The notes under the pieces were generated by a model. That model was not told the origin of the DNA. It made no database searches and saw nothing but the letters and a program-made list of their open reading frames with translations. This document shows positions 47,706 through 60,301 of a stretch of 64,000 nt of DNA, one piece after another (position 1 is the stretch's first letter; every line of letters begins with the position of its first letter). The translations under genes were made by a program, and so were the position numbers. Origin of the DNA: Meandrina meandrites (lineage: Eukaryota > Cnidaria > Anthozoa > Scleractinia > Meandrinidae); contig OY855905.1 in NCBI GenBank assembly GCA_963693305.1, forward strand, positions 3,784,701 through 3,848,700, written 5' to 3'.

Positions 47706-49737
47706 CAGCTGTGCTGCACCTGGCAATCTTCATAGCAGGAGTGATCAGTCAACTGACAAGCGGTCATTGGATAGAATATGTTGGCTTCATTCCTTCCACA
47801 TGGTTCATATTGGGCTGTTATGTACTCTCTGGGATCTGGGCGCTATTCTGCCTACGGGAAACTCCCAAACCGACCAACGACGATAATGCAGTTCGTTTTT
47901 TCAGCCTTCAAAATATCAAGTCTTTCCTCGACTTGTTTCGAAAACGAAGAGACGCTGGGCGAAAGAATTTAATACTGCTGATGGTTTGCGGTGGCATTGT
48001 CTTCTTATCAACTATTGGTATCGACGGAGTTAAGTCGCTGTACATTTTGAAGAGCCCCCTCTGTTGGAGCCCAACGCTGGTTGGATATTACTTTGCATTT
48101 GAAGCGTTTGTACACGGTATTGGTAGCGTGGTTGGCATTCCCTGCTTTGGACGGTGCTTCCAAGAGTTGAACGTTGCTCGTATTGGTATGGTTACCATAA
48201 TGTTGGCTTCCATTCTGCTGGCGTTCTCGGACCGTACTTGGATGGTGTTTGTTGGTAAGTGAATCAGACAACCTAAATTAAAATTATGTGGCTGTAAGAA
48301 ATACTTTGTTGGGCGACAAAAGATTATGTAAAGTTGTTCTAGACCCGTCCACCCTATGCATGGGTAAACGTTTGCGTTCGTAAAAGGATGCTTACCTTTT
48401 CATACTCTTATGGCTTTCGTCTACACGTAAACGGCAAACTGTTTACAGTTTGGTATTCTCGTGTCAACAGACAAAATCGCGGATACATTTGTACGCGTGC
48501 TCAATGTCAGTCTCGCACCAGTTACCCTCGATTTATAGATATTTGAGCGTTTGCGTAGCATTTGTTTAATTAGCGTTTACATGTGGACAAGTTTAAACAA
48601 TACGTACACGATCTTTGGCCTAGTCTACACGAAAAAAAGATGTATACGAACATGTGGGCATAGTCTTAATTTTTTACAGACCATTATTACGACGCTGGTG
48701 AAACCTTCTATTGGAAAGAAAGCTGAATAGTATTGTTGTAGCTATATAGCTAAGCATGTTTGATTAATATTATTGATTCAATCCGGTTTTGTCTTCCTGT
48801 TGTACAAAAGCCTCTCCCTTTACTTGATTCTCGTGGCTTGCTACTTACCAGTAACTGTGATCGCAAACCATTTTTCAACATTTTTTTCTTAACTCTTCTC
48901 AGTGGCTGTGGTCGGTGTCTTCAATGGCCTCGCGGATCCAGTTTGAATGGCCAGAATGTCAAGTATAGTGTCAGAGGACGAACAAGGTACACAAAACATA
49001 ACAGCCCAGAAAACCATGTCTTTATCATGTGTTATTTCTGGCGTTCCAAACTGTACAAAGTTTGCAGAGCAACGATCAAGGAAGAAAATGAATTGATTCA
49101 CGGCATTGATAGAATGCATGATGCCGGATCGCAATACTTCAATTAAAGCTGTCTGGATCGTTGCGTTGCAAATAGGGCGAAACGTTTCTTTGAGACTATT
49201 TATGTGGGTAGCAAAGTGGAGATCGTGATCCTGTTTCACGTACAACTTTTACCGCCAAATTCACGTGTCACGGATACTTGAAACAAAAAAATCACGAATC
49301 CCGCTTCTTTTCTCGTTATTTTCGCGCGTCACGCTTTTTTTGCCACGCAAAAACCTTTTGCATTGCATTCCTCACGTTACGCTGCGGTCACGCTTTCCTT
49401 TCAGGCGCCTTGTTTTCCGCGTACAATGTGGCTATGACGGTGATGCAACTCGTTGGCGCTGTGGTGTTCAACACTGTGTACCAGGCGACTCTCGGGCTGA
49501 CATTCCAAGGCTCCGTGTTTATACTGTGTGCAGTGTTGGTACTTATTCCTTTTGCGCTTGTCAGGTAAGCGAGGTCGATCTCTTAATAAGCATTCTCCAT
49601 TAAGTTCGTCGGGTACATTAGTATTTCGTTTCCTAAACGCCTATCCTCGGGCCACTTCGGTACTCCAAGGCGATTCAGTATGAAGCGAAAAACCATGATA
49701 AGTAGTATTGGGGAGTTCCTTCTAGCACTGTGCTAAT

Positions 49738-49942
49738 TGAGGACACTATAAATAAATAAACAAGTATTGTAAATCGAACAGAAACTTGTTAAAAATCGCA
49801 ACTAGTCGCAGGATGCTGACCAGTTGGCTATTTACAAGGCGTGGAGGACCACCGAACACAAATCCATCCAGTAGCAGGGAGAAGGACTTGAACCCGGGAC
49901 CTCCTCATCCCCGCGCCCTAACCACAAGGCCACACTGCCTCC
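49738..49942 (-). repeat. tRNA-derived SINE in intron 5 of gene C
   Basis: The minus-strand head reads GGAGGCAGTGTGGCCTTGTG with GTTAGGGCGCGG and the B box GGGTTCAAGTCC, followed by a body with GGTGGTCCTCCACGCC and a tail TTTATTTATTTATAG. The same element sits at the same place in gene D (57258-57468), so it was inserted before the C/D duplication. Confidence 0.9.
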
Positions 49943-50451
49943 CCAAATTATACTTACTGGACTGAGGTAGAGGTTGTATGGATATTTGACTCTTTCGAAT
50001 CAATCAACAGTAATACGAATGCCCAACTGAATTTTCTGGTTTCTCCACCATCTTGCCAGCCGAGTCCAACTTATATGGTTGGATAAACAGAGGCATCCAC
50101 GAGAGTAAATCGTTCAGAAGGGTTCAGGGCTGCCCGTATGAGCCACGACTGAGCCACTTACAAAAACCCTAGTCATACTATTTTTCTTTTTCTCTTTTAC
50201 GTATTCGTTCTGACAATTTGGTGTCGCATCATCACTATATATGCCGGCGTTAATGAATGATTTTTCCATTTTTGCCTTGATACCTATTACTGCTGGTTAA
50301 ATCATGATCAATCAAATTTTTATTACTTTTCAGTTGCATAAAACTTCCGCCTGTTGTTAGCGATGACAAGAAGGAAGATGACCTTGAATTAGGGAAAAGT
50401 GATGGTCAAAAGCAAACTCAAGACACACCAAGAGAAGAGTTGCGATTATAA

Positions 50452-50689
50452 AAATGCCATTCTGTGAATAAGCACCACTGGAAGTAAAACATAAGAAACT
50501 TTTAAGTTGAGAGCATGGTATATCGGCAGGCCATGAAATGGAGTTCATATTTTACCCAAATGTTTTTATACTTTTGTAGCTATTGCGAGTTTAACATATA
50601 ATGGTGTACACTACGTCATATCTATAATTGGCCAAAGAATATAATATAATTGGGTAGGGGCTTCTTATAAAGACTTTAAAAGCCTTGTG
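50452..50689. other. 3' UTR region of gene C
   Basis: Similar to the sequence after gene D (CTTTTAAGTTGAGAGCAT, GGCCATGAAATGG), but without the 370-bp insertion found there. No AATAAA hexamer; AATATAATATAATT at about 50639 may be a weaker signal. Confidence 0.5.
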
Positions 50690-52090
50690 TGACAAAGCGC
50701 TCCTTAGCCATTCATTTGCGTGACATGAACGCTGCAAGGCACTCGTTGGAGGTCTTTGTTGTTCAGCTGAGTGAAATATATTAAAATTCCCGAAGCAGAT
50801 GTGATACTTCTTTTATATAAGCGGCAGAATTTACATCTTTAACAAAAATTAAGCTGCAATGAAAAGTAAGGGGGAGCAAAAACTAATGCAAACACTGGTT
50901 GCTATGCAGCAAAACGTCAAGTGACCTGACTGGCAGTATTTCCTTAATCCCCTTTGGGGTTTGTAACGACCATCACAAATACAAGTAAGTCACATGAACG
51001 TCACGAAAGCTGTCTGATTTTGTTTACGCCAGTCTAAATTGTTTCGAATCCAAGTCTACATGCAGTAACAAGGTAAGTTTTTTTTTATTTCCGTCGCACT
51101 TTCCTCTGTATCTTTCTATTCGTTTAATTAAATTAGGTGCAGAATTTGCGGAAAGGGAGACTTTGGCAAGCAATGAGAACTGATATATGACAAATTGCAG
51201 CAAACTGGCCCTGTCGATCAGTTTTGTTAGACGTAAAGGATAGAGTTAAGTTGCAGATCAGGCAAAACAGCAAACTCGCGTACGCTTTGAGAAAGGCCAA
51301 CAAATAAACAAATGAAAATGCTAACGGCATTTATCGCCAGCTCCACACCCGGGGTTGCTGAGTGGTAAGCTGTCTCGATCCTCTGAATACATTGCAGACG
51401 ATGTCGGCGACTGGGTAAAACAATCATAGATGTACAACAATCATACATGTCACAAATGCGCTGAAACTTGCTCAGGCATTTATTTGTTGGCAGCTATCTA
51501 ACGTAGGTCGTTAAGCATTGGGCAATTTCGTACGGGTTTTGGTTAGGATTACAACTTTGTGTGTGTGGGGGGGGGGGGGGCGGGGGTGGGGCTTACATCT
51601 GGCGGGACTTACTTGCGGCAAAAATAAACATCTTATTCAAGCGAAAACAGGAAACAATTTTAAAGGATACACGGTAAAAAAAAAATCAAACTCTATTGTC
51701 TGCTTTCTTTAAGGACGTCGTAAGTCGATATGGAAAAGTTAAATGTGGGGAAGACTTGTATCCGAGGGGGCTGGAAGGATGGGGCATTCACATCTGCAGT
51801 ATTAAATCGTTAGCAGAAAGATAGTCCAAAAGCCGGGAGCTGGAGGGCTATTAAGTGGGCGATGGGGGGGGGGGGGGGGGGGGGGAGGGGACTTAGAGCC
51901 GACATTTAACGATATGAAAATAAATAAAAACCTAATAAAAAACCGTACCATTCATGCATGTAATGAACGGTGCCTCCGTGATATTATTGTTTACTTTTCA
52001 CAGGCATTGACGTCAATTTAGTTTTCCTGTTTTCTTATTCAAATTTGCCAAACATTAAACAAAGGATCCTTTTGTCAAGAAGCCAATTAG
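50690..52090. repeat. Segmental duplication block upstream of gene D
   Basis: Counterpart of 32230-33150. It starts about 240 bp after the stop codon of gene C, which marks the likely duplication joint. It has extra G-rich inserts with poly-G runs at about 51558-51569 and 51866-51885. Confidence 0.9.
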
Positions 52091-53358
52091 AGGTCAAATG
52101 AACCAAAATTTCGACATTCTTTCTTTAGCCATTTTAAAGCAACCAAACGCTAGAAGAATTCATTATTAAGTAAACTTAACAACAAATTTTGCTTTCTGAG
52201 CCTTAAAGCGAAAACTACAGCAAAAGCTACGAGGGTTTCCGAAGGCTTAGCTTCGCGAAAACGTTTCCAAAATGACCCCGCACTGGAATGGAAGGAATGG
52301 ATCGAGCTCTGAATTTTGCGACGTAATAATTTTTTTGACGGCTTTGCGGTCGAGTAGACGATCGTCATTTAAAGAGCGAATGACGACCAATAATGTTAAG
52401 TTTGAAAGTTTCAGTCAGTCTGAGTAATTCAAGTAATTCTGAAAGGACCTACGTTTTCTTAAAAATGGTAGTTATGTTTTTTTACTACATTGGAATCCAG
52501 TTTAAAAGATTCATAATTATTAAAGCACTGAGTAAAATATAAGCATTGTGCGATATAGGAGGTTTTCAAACACTGGATGGCGTATAAAAATCATCATGTC
52601 CGCTCAGCCGAACTTGGTACGGAACAAAGAGATTTGTTGTATACTCCAACTGAAATGATTTGCACGTATAAAACCGGCTTAAAACCCAGTAAAGGGATGA
52701 GCGCAACGTGGCCATCTAGGATGTGGCCAGAAGCTACGATTGTATTCGCTGTTTTCTTTTTCGTACTCGAGAGTCACACATAAAACAAAAATAATTTGTA
52801 TACAAAAATTAAATTTGACTCAAAGAATATTTTTCAATGTATACTCGAAACAGCAAAGCATAACGCAGTGTAAAACTTTCAATGAACAAATTCGTGTCGT
52901 TTTATGCCGTATTTAATTTTCTGATCAAAAAGTTGTTGGCACTGAATCTCCTTTAAGGCCAAGTCTTCGAGACTTGAAAGCAGAACCCAGAAACCTCCTT
53001 ACTAACAGATTTTGTTTAATACAGTTTTCAGTAAAATGAGCTGCATAAATGTGTGAGTACTTGTCTTGGTTTTAAACAATTCTCTTTACAAGCCAACATT
53101 CTCTAAATCTTGGATATCCAGAAAACTTTAAAATGCCTACTCTAGAATTTGCATTATTTGTGCAGTTTACTGCTGCACAAAACGCCATGATTTTCCGCTT
53201 AAAACGAAGTCACCGACTCGGGTGAACTTCAAAATCTGTCCAATGACGTTTTTGTAAATTAAGGATGTAATATTTAAAATTGGCTTTTAAATACACTTCC
53301 CTGCCTAAAACAGCTTACCGCCACGAATTTATCTTTGTTTTCCTTTCAACTCACACAG
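52091..53358. other. Upstream region of gene D
   Basis: No gene recognised. The last 120 bp match 33585-33650 upstream of gene C and probably include promoter or 5' UTR sequence conserved between the two copies. Confidence 0.5.
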
Positions 53359-56300
53359 ATGCCATCAGCTACCAACATTCCGTTTTGGAGAAAATACTTC
53401 ACAGTAGAAGTGGTAGTATTTTTCTATTTCTATGGGTTCCTAATGTATCTTCCAATTGCGGGTATTTACGTCTACCAACGAGTCAGTGACATGAAAGGCT
53501 TCCCATATCAAAACATCAGTCAGGGAGCGGAAGGAAGTGGTTGCGGAGCAGACGACCTGGACGAAAATTCAACACTATGGGAGCTGGAACAGGAGGTACA
53601 TCACACTTAAAATAACATTTCCCACCGAATATATGAATAATTACTTGAACGCAGATTGTAGTCAAAGGGTGTTTTATAAATAGCGACCTATCCGTAAGCT
53701 CGCCGTACTGCGGAGCTAGTGTACTGTCGTTGTTTCTATACTTTTCTTTCCAGGTGCAAGCGCTTGCCTCCCAGATTGGCGTGGGGTACAATCTTTTCGT
53801 GTCCATTCCGTCCCTCCTTGTTGCGCCCTTCTGGGGCTCGTGGACAGATAAGGGCGGCAAAAGAAAACCATCTTTATTGGTCGGCATAATAGGCGCCTGC
53901 TTAGAGATGTCCACTGTCTTGATTGTGATGTACTTCGAGTTGTCTGTGTACTTTTTATATGTGTCCGCCGCAATAAGTGGTTTCTCGGGATTTGCAGTAG
54001 TTTTGATGATTGGGGCAACGTCCTACGTAGCTGATATTTCTACGCAAGAGGAACGAGCGTTTCGAATAGGTAACAATTATATATGCTAGGCCTGTGATGT
54101 TACATTATAATAACTACTATACTACGCTGTAATAATAATAATAATATTTAAAACTTTTAATATTTAAGACTTTCTCACCGGAGTGATTTTCAGAAAGGTC
54201 CTGAAAAAATAATACACCAAAAAGAGAAGGAGGCGCGGTGGCCTGGTGGTTATTGCGCTGGACGCTGAGTGGTCAGGGCTGTACTCTTGGGGAGGACACT
54301 TCACTCTCACAATGCCTCTCGGTCTCGGTGTATAATTGGTTCTCGGCAGACTAAATGCTGGGATGAGAACCTATTTGATGGACTATATCCCCCAAGGGGT
54401 AGAAACGATCTCATGGGCCACTTGGCTCAAACACAGACTTAACCTGCACTGTCAGAATAAGATTGCTATTGTAGAGAATCTAAATTTTCAATTTCGCTCT
54501 CAAATACGATTATTATAATCATTTGTCAGCTGTGCTGTACCTGGCAATCTTCATAGCTGGAGTAGTCAGTCAACTGACCAGCGGTCTTTGGATAGAATAT
54601 GTAGGTTTCATTCCTTCCACATGGTTCATATTGGGCTGTTATGTCCTCTCTGGGATCTGGGCGCTATTCTGCGTACGGGAAACTCCCAGACCGACCAACA
54701 ACGAGAATGCAGTTCGTTTTTTCAGCCTTCAAAATATCAAGGGTTTCCTCAACTTGTTTCGAAAACGAAGAGACGCTGGGCGAAAGAATTTAATATTGCT
54801 GATGGTTTGTGGTGGAACTGTCTTCTTATCAACTGTGGGTATCGACGGAGTTAAGTCGCTGTACATTTTGAAGAGCCCACTTTGTTGGAGCCCAACGCTG
54901 GTTGGATATTACTTTGCATTTGAAGCGTTTGTACACGGTATTGGTAGCGTGGTTGGCATTCCCTGCTTTGGACGGTGCTTGAAAGAGTTGAACGTTGCTC
55001 GTATTGGTATGGTTACCGTAATTTTGGCTTCCATTCTGCTGGCGTTCACGGATCGTACTTGGATGATGTTTGTTGGTAAGTGAATAACATAACGTAAACT
55101 TAAAATTATGTGCCTGAAAAAAGAAAAACTTTGTTAGACGACAAAAGATTGTGTAAAGTTGTTTTAGGCCTGTCCACCCTGTCCACGCGTATACGTTTCC
55201 GTTAGTAAAGGGATTTATATTTCTCATACCATTACGGCTTTCATCCACGGTTATACGGCACACTATCTTCTATTTGGTATATTTTCGTGTGAACAGACGA
55301 GATCGGATACATTTGTAGCTTCCATACACAGTTGAAATCGCTGTTTCCATTTACGCCAGTTTGTCTGCAACATTTCCTTCTAGACATAGCATTGAGGGCG
55401 GCTTGAATGCACTCATTTTTGTAGTTCAAACTGTGCTGAGATCTACCATTTCTGACACCATGCCATGTCTTATGAACGACCACGTGATTACGAGTGACGT
55501 AATACATATATCATGACAAGGCCGCATGCTCATTGTCAATCTCGTAACCAGGTAACCTTAGTTTTATAAATAATTGAGCGTTTACATTTGGGAATGTACG
55601 TACATGTGAGCACAGTCTCAGTTAATTACAGACCATCATTACGACGTTAGTAAAACCTTCTTTTGGAAAGAAAGCTGAATAGTATTATTGCTGTGTAACT
55701 AAGCGTGTTTAACTAATATCATCGATCCAATCGTTATGTCTTCCCTGTTCAAAACCCTCTCCCCCCGGGGGGGTACTCCTTGGAATTTTTGGTGGGGGTG
55801 TGCCGCCCGCATCTCCAAATCCAGACCCAATTTCAGACCAAAAAATGCCATTTTCCACACCCGTTTTCAGACCTGGCCTCAAAAATCCACACCCGTTTTC
55901 AGACCTGACCTTGCATAGCATATGTATTAGTGCTGAACTGGAAGTCAACGTAACAAAGAGGAATAGGTAAAATTTAGCTGGAATGATATATTTTATCGAT
56001 TTCCCTTTCTCTCTCAACAGTTACTCGCCCCGGTTGCTGGGAAGAAAAATAAATTTATAAGCTTTCGTGAACGTTTCCCTGATAACCATACCCAATTTCA
56101 GACCAAAATGTTCAAAATCTATACCCGTTTTCAGACCAAAACGGCTCAAAAACCATACCCTTTGGGGCGGCACATACCTATATACCTGATATAGGGGAGT
56201 ACCCCCCCCCCCCCCGGGCCTCTCCCATATTTAAATATTTCAGTACCTTCCGCGAAGGGCAATGTGCTTTACTTGACTCTTGTGGCTTGCCACTTATGAC

Positions 56301-57958
56301 TTACTGTGATCGTAACCAATCAATAAAGCATTCTTTTTTTTATTCTCCACAGTGGCTGTGGTCGGTGTCTTCAATGCTCTCCCTGATCCAGTTTTATTAG
56401 CCAGAATGTCAAGTATAGTGTCGAAGAATGAACAAGGTACACAGAACATAACAGTATAGAAAATCATGTCGCTATCACGTGTTAATTCTGCACGTGACAA
56501 CTGTCGCCACATGTCTCTTTCCAAACTAAACCAAGTTTGCCGATCAATGAAGAAAATGAATTCAAAAGTTCTTCACGGCATTGATAGAATGCGTGATGCT
56601 AAATGCCAAGTTAATTAAAGTTGTTTGAAATCGCTGCGATGCAAATGTTGCCGGCCGAGGAAGGGAAATCACGATTTGTATGCTAATAAACATAAACAAC
56701 ACATCCAATATGGCGGACAAAACGAACCTCGTGCGTTTTTTCATTACATTCCCAAGATACTTAGCGAGTTTAACAATTTGTTTCCTAGGGGGGATGGGTG
56801 GTTACAATGTCTCCTTGTCCTCTCGTCTTCTTATCCTCAAAACAAATATGCCGGAACGTTTGTTTGAGAGCACTTATGAGGGAACCGTTCATTTCTCATG
56901 CGACGTTACGTTACGTTACGTTATGTTACATTACGTTACTTTGCGTTCACGTTTACCTTTCAGGCGCCTTGTTTTCCGCTTTCAATATGGTTAGATCGGT
57001 GATGCAACTCGTTGGTGCTGTGGTGTTCAACACTGTGTACCAGGCGACTCTCGGGCTAACATTCCAAGGCTCCGTGTTTATACTGTGTGCAGTGTTGGTA
57101 CTTATTCCTTTTGCGCTTGTCAGGTAGGCGAGGTCGATCTCTTAATAAGCATTCTCCATTAAATCTATATTCGGGCCACTCAGGCACGCCAAGGCGATTC
57201 TTTATGGGAGTTCCTTCTTTCCAGCATACAGTCTAACCACTGAGCACTGGGCTTATTGAGGACACTATAAATAAATAAACAAATATTGTAAATCGAACAG
57301 AAACTTGTTAAAAAAAACGCAACTAGTCGCAGGAGGCAGACCAGTTGGCTATTTACAAGGCGTGGAGGACCACCGAACACAAATCCATCCATGGCAGGGA
57401 GAAGCATTTGAACCCGGGGTCTCCGGATTACAATTCCAGCGCCCTAACCACTGGGCCACGCTGCCTCCTAGCATTTTCCTTATTGCAGAGGTAGAGGTTG
57501 TATGAATTTTTGTTTCTTTCTAATCAATCAACAGTATCGAGGTAATATGAATACCCAACTGAATTGTCTGGTTTCCCCACCATTTTGCCAGCCGAGTCCA
57601 ATTTATATGTTGAGTAAAAAGAGGAACCACGAGCCGAATAAAGGATACGAACCACGACTGAGCCAATAACAAAAACCGTAGTCATTCTACCATATTTTTC
57701 TCTGTTGCGTATTAGTTCTGATGATTTGGTGTCGCATCATCACTATATATGCCGGAGTCAATTAATTATTTTCCATTTTTGGCTTGATACCTATTACTGC
57801 CCGTGGAATCATGATCAGTCAAATTTTTATTACTTTTCAGTTGCATAAAACTTCCGCCTGCTGCAAACGATGACAAGAAGGAAGCTGGCCTTGAATTAGG
57901 AAAAAGTGATGGTCAGAAGCAAGCCCAAGACACACCAAGAGAAGAGACGAGATTATAA
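53359..57958 (+). CDS. SLC46-like major facilitator transporter, gene D
   Basis: Exons 53359-53595, 53754-54069, 54530-55075, 56353-56436, 56964-57123 and 57841-57958 give 486 residues with no disruption. Intron phases equal those of A-C. The N-terminal segment after TM1 has the sequons NIS and NST and the cysteine of GSGCGADD. MFS motif A reads GSWTDKGGKRKP. The KSPLCWSPTLVGYYFAFEAF block carries the second loop cysteine and TM8. The tail is shorter than in A/B, with DLELGKSDGQK-like wording shared only with C. It is the intact partner of gene C and shows the ancestral exon 4 codon (TTA) and the small intron 2. Predicted role: membrane carrier of folate-like or other small solutes; the substrate is not known. 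Introns hold two SINEs and a MITE. Confidence 0.9.
54229..54480 (+). repeat. tRNA-derived SINE in intron 2 of gene D
   Basis: GGAGGCGCGGTGGCCTGGTG with GTTATTGCGCTGGACG forms the tRNA-like head; the body has GGGGAGGACACTTCACTCTC and GGGATGAGAACC. Related to the fragment in intron 1 of gene A. Gene C has nothing comparable at this place, so it was inserted after the duplication or was lost from C when other DNA came in. Confidence 0.8.
55761..56220. mobile_element. MITE family M2 with G/C-run ends in intron 3 of gene D
   Basis: The left end CCCCCCGGGGGGGTACTCC pairs with GGAGTACCCCCCCCCCC CCCGGG on the right. The interior repeats ACCCGTTTTCAGACC about four times and CAATTTCAGACCAAAA twice. 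A partial copy is at 12930-13098. Absent from intron 3 of gene C, so inserted after the duplication. Confidence 0.85.
57258..57468 (-). repeat. tRNA-derived SINE in intron 5 of gene D
   Basis: Orthologous in position to the SINE 49738-49942 of gene C, with the same head (GGAGGCAGCGTGGCCCAGTG) and the B box GGGTTCAAATGC. Differences between the two copies accumulated after the duplication. Confidence 0.9.
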
Positions 57959-57969
57959 AAATGCCATAA

Positions 57970-58335
57970 TGGCAGTTTTTATGCTAGAGAAAGTCGTCTA
58001 GACGCCTTTGATGTCTAAGACGTTAAAGGCGTCTGGTATAAAACGGGACGCATTTAGTAGACGACCTAACAAAAAATAGGACGGACAGGACGAAACGCTG
58101 ACTCGTTCCAGTTGCCGCTGGACGAGCCAGGGCTAGTAAACGGCGTCCCGTTGTTATACTAGACGCCTTTAACGTCTGAGACGTTAAAGGTGTCCACTAG
58201 GAGCGTCGCTCAGACGCTCTTACGAAAAGATGTTAAAGCGATCAGGCGTTAAAGGCGTCTGTCTTATTTACCGTTTTAATACTAGACGTTAAAGTCGTCT
58301 CGAAACAGCTTCAGTGCATTTTCTTTTTAAGTTGA
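57970..58335. mobile_element. Insertion with repeated AGACGCCTTTAACGTCT palindromes in the 3' region of gene D
   Basis: Six variants of the 17-bp near-palindrome AGACGCCTTTAACGTCT occur at about 58012, 58023, 58161, 58180, 58243 and 58284. The matching stretch after gene C goes directly from AAAATGCCAT to CTTTTTAAGTTGAGAGCAT-like sequence without this DNA. So it is a post-duplication insertion, and probably lies in the gene D 3' UTR, since the AATAAA is further down at 58479. Confidence 0.8.
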
Positions 58336-58478
58336 GAGCATAATATATAGGCGGGCCATGAAGTGGCGTTCGTTTTTTCTACTTTTGAAACTATTGCGAG
58401 TCTAGACACTATCAAAGTTTATGTATTATAGTGTTCGCTTTGTCATATGAAAGGAATTTAGTATTCAAACAGAGTGTG

Positions 58479-58484
58479 AATAAA
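58479..58484 (+). terminator. Polyadenylation signal of gene D
   Basis: AATAAA in GTGAATAAAGTTTC, about 520 bp after the stop codon, with a GT-rich stretch (TTTTGTTGTTGAC) just downstream. Confidence 0.6.
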
Positions 58485-58499
58485 GTTTCAATATTTTGT

Positions 58500-60040
58500 T
58501 GTTGACTCCTTCAGAAAATCAGAAAATGGCCTTGATATACTATGGTACTAAGTGACCTTGATTGCTATTTATTAAACACATTTTCACGTCTGGATTGACA
58601 ATAATGGGGTTTCATTTGCAATACAGTTACTAGAATGGGGTCGCACATTTTCGGGATTCTGAGAGTAAGAAAATTCTGACAAGCAGATATAAGCAAATGT
58701 ATCAGAATGTTTGTAGCTGAACAGTAAAGTACTTTACATTCTGTTTACAAATGTGTCAATTCATTTTAGGATGGTCAAAAGTTTAATGGGTTTATAAGTC
58801 TTTATAAGGTAGATCCAGAAAGAGAAAGGGACTAAGTTGGCATCGCAATATTTACTTTTAAAGTGATTGAGATGGGGTTTATCATTGGCCTAAGAATAGA
58901 CTTTATTGGGGTGGGGCTCTGAGAGGCCAGCGGCACATACCAAGCAAAAATGGAGCCAAGTACTCCCCCCTCCCCCTCCCCCCGCCCGCCCCCATCCCCG
59001 GGGGATTAATCAATGGCTTTACACGCAATTTCCCAAATGCTAATATAGTTTGACAATGAAGGTTTCCGGCAGTGTGGAACGAAGCGTATTTGTGCACCAG
59101 ACGGGCATAGTTACATAAAATAGCAAACTATACGAGTTACAAGGTTTTCTCACACGAGAAGTGCCAGGGGTGTAACGCTGCGTCTTCTAAGTGTGAATTC
59201 CATGCATGCACTCCATTACCAAGGCTGAAAATAAACGTCTTTCGTATCAGTTTCCTGCATGCTGTAAGTGAAAGTAGGAAGCCAAAGGTTATCTACCCGC
59301 GATTTGTCAACTTGGCATTACACAAGAAGAGCTTTGAGAAATCAGATTTTAATTAATTAACTGATATTATTAGAATTGAAGAGATTTTCTTGAGTATGGA
59401 CATGGAACATCTGGAAATGTAATTGTATTTTGAAGTTCGAGCACAAGATTGCTTCATTCATGGGTTAAAGTTTGCCATACATTTTTAATAATAGGTGACG
59501 AAGAAAAGCAACGCAAATCACTGAAAATGTGACTATGAGTTTTAAGCAAGTTGGGAAGTAACGAGTTCAGTCATATGATCACTGTGATAAAAAAAATGAG
59601 GAGCTAATGAAAAATATTAACTGCCTAACAGTTCTTTAGCGCTTAATTACAAGATTTTATTATGTGTAGTCCAAGAAATAAAACTGTAACTTGAAGAAGC
59701 TTTTCTTATCACATGGTCTGGAAAACAACTTTTTAATCTTCTTTGTGCAGTTTCTGCATTTGATAAACAGACATGTAAAACACTCGGGAAATACCGCATG
59801 CTAGGATTTGTCAACGGTTTATCAGCCCTCTTGCAACATACACCTAATGCACTCGTCATGGAATGTACTTCTCAAGAAACTGACCAATGGGAGAGCTTCA
59901 TGCCTTAAACATGTACCTCAGAAACACAAGACATTACGCAAACAGTGAGGCGAATTTCTCTTGATAGGCATATCAACATGATGGGGTCATAAAAAGCCAA
60001 TCGATATTTAGGAAAGTGCCGACAGTTCGAGAAAAAAAAG
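58500..60040. other. Spacer between gene D and the GTPase gene
   Basis: No gene recognised. A C-rich run lies at 58965-59000 (CTCCCCCTCCCCCCGCCCGC), possibly another M2-type end. Confidence 0.5.
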
Positions 60041-60047
60041 TATATAA
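60041..60047 (+). promoter_or_regulatory. TATA box of the GTPase gene
   Basis: TATATAAA-type sequence in AAGTATATAAACTGCAG. A likely 5' UTR intron follows: a donor GTGAGT at about 60137 and an acceptor TTCTACTTTCAG ending at 60220, both before the start codon at 60302. Confidence 0.6.
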
Positions 60048-60301
60048 ACTGCAGTAGTTTTTACCCAAGGTTAACACAGTGAGAGTTTTACTGTTGCGAT
60101 CGAGCGTCGGGTCGGACCACTCAGAACCACAAAGCTGTGAGTATTGATAGAAGCACTTCTCCTGAAGATTTCATTTATAAGTTCGCTTCCATTTTGCATC
60201 TGTAACGTTTCTACTTTCAGCTGACAGCTCAAGGATCCGAACACTAGAGTACCACAGCAAGCAAAACATCACAGTAACACAGCCAGCGAAACACAGAAAA
60301 A

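Noticed and set aside
48944..48946. Selenocysteine codon in gene C
   Set aside because: The sister gene has leucine there and no SLC46 selenoprotein is known; a nonsense change is simpler.
58965..59000. Further M2-type MITE end
   Set aside because: Only a C-rich run is visible; no matching opposite end was found.
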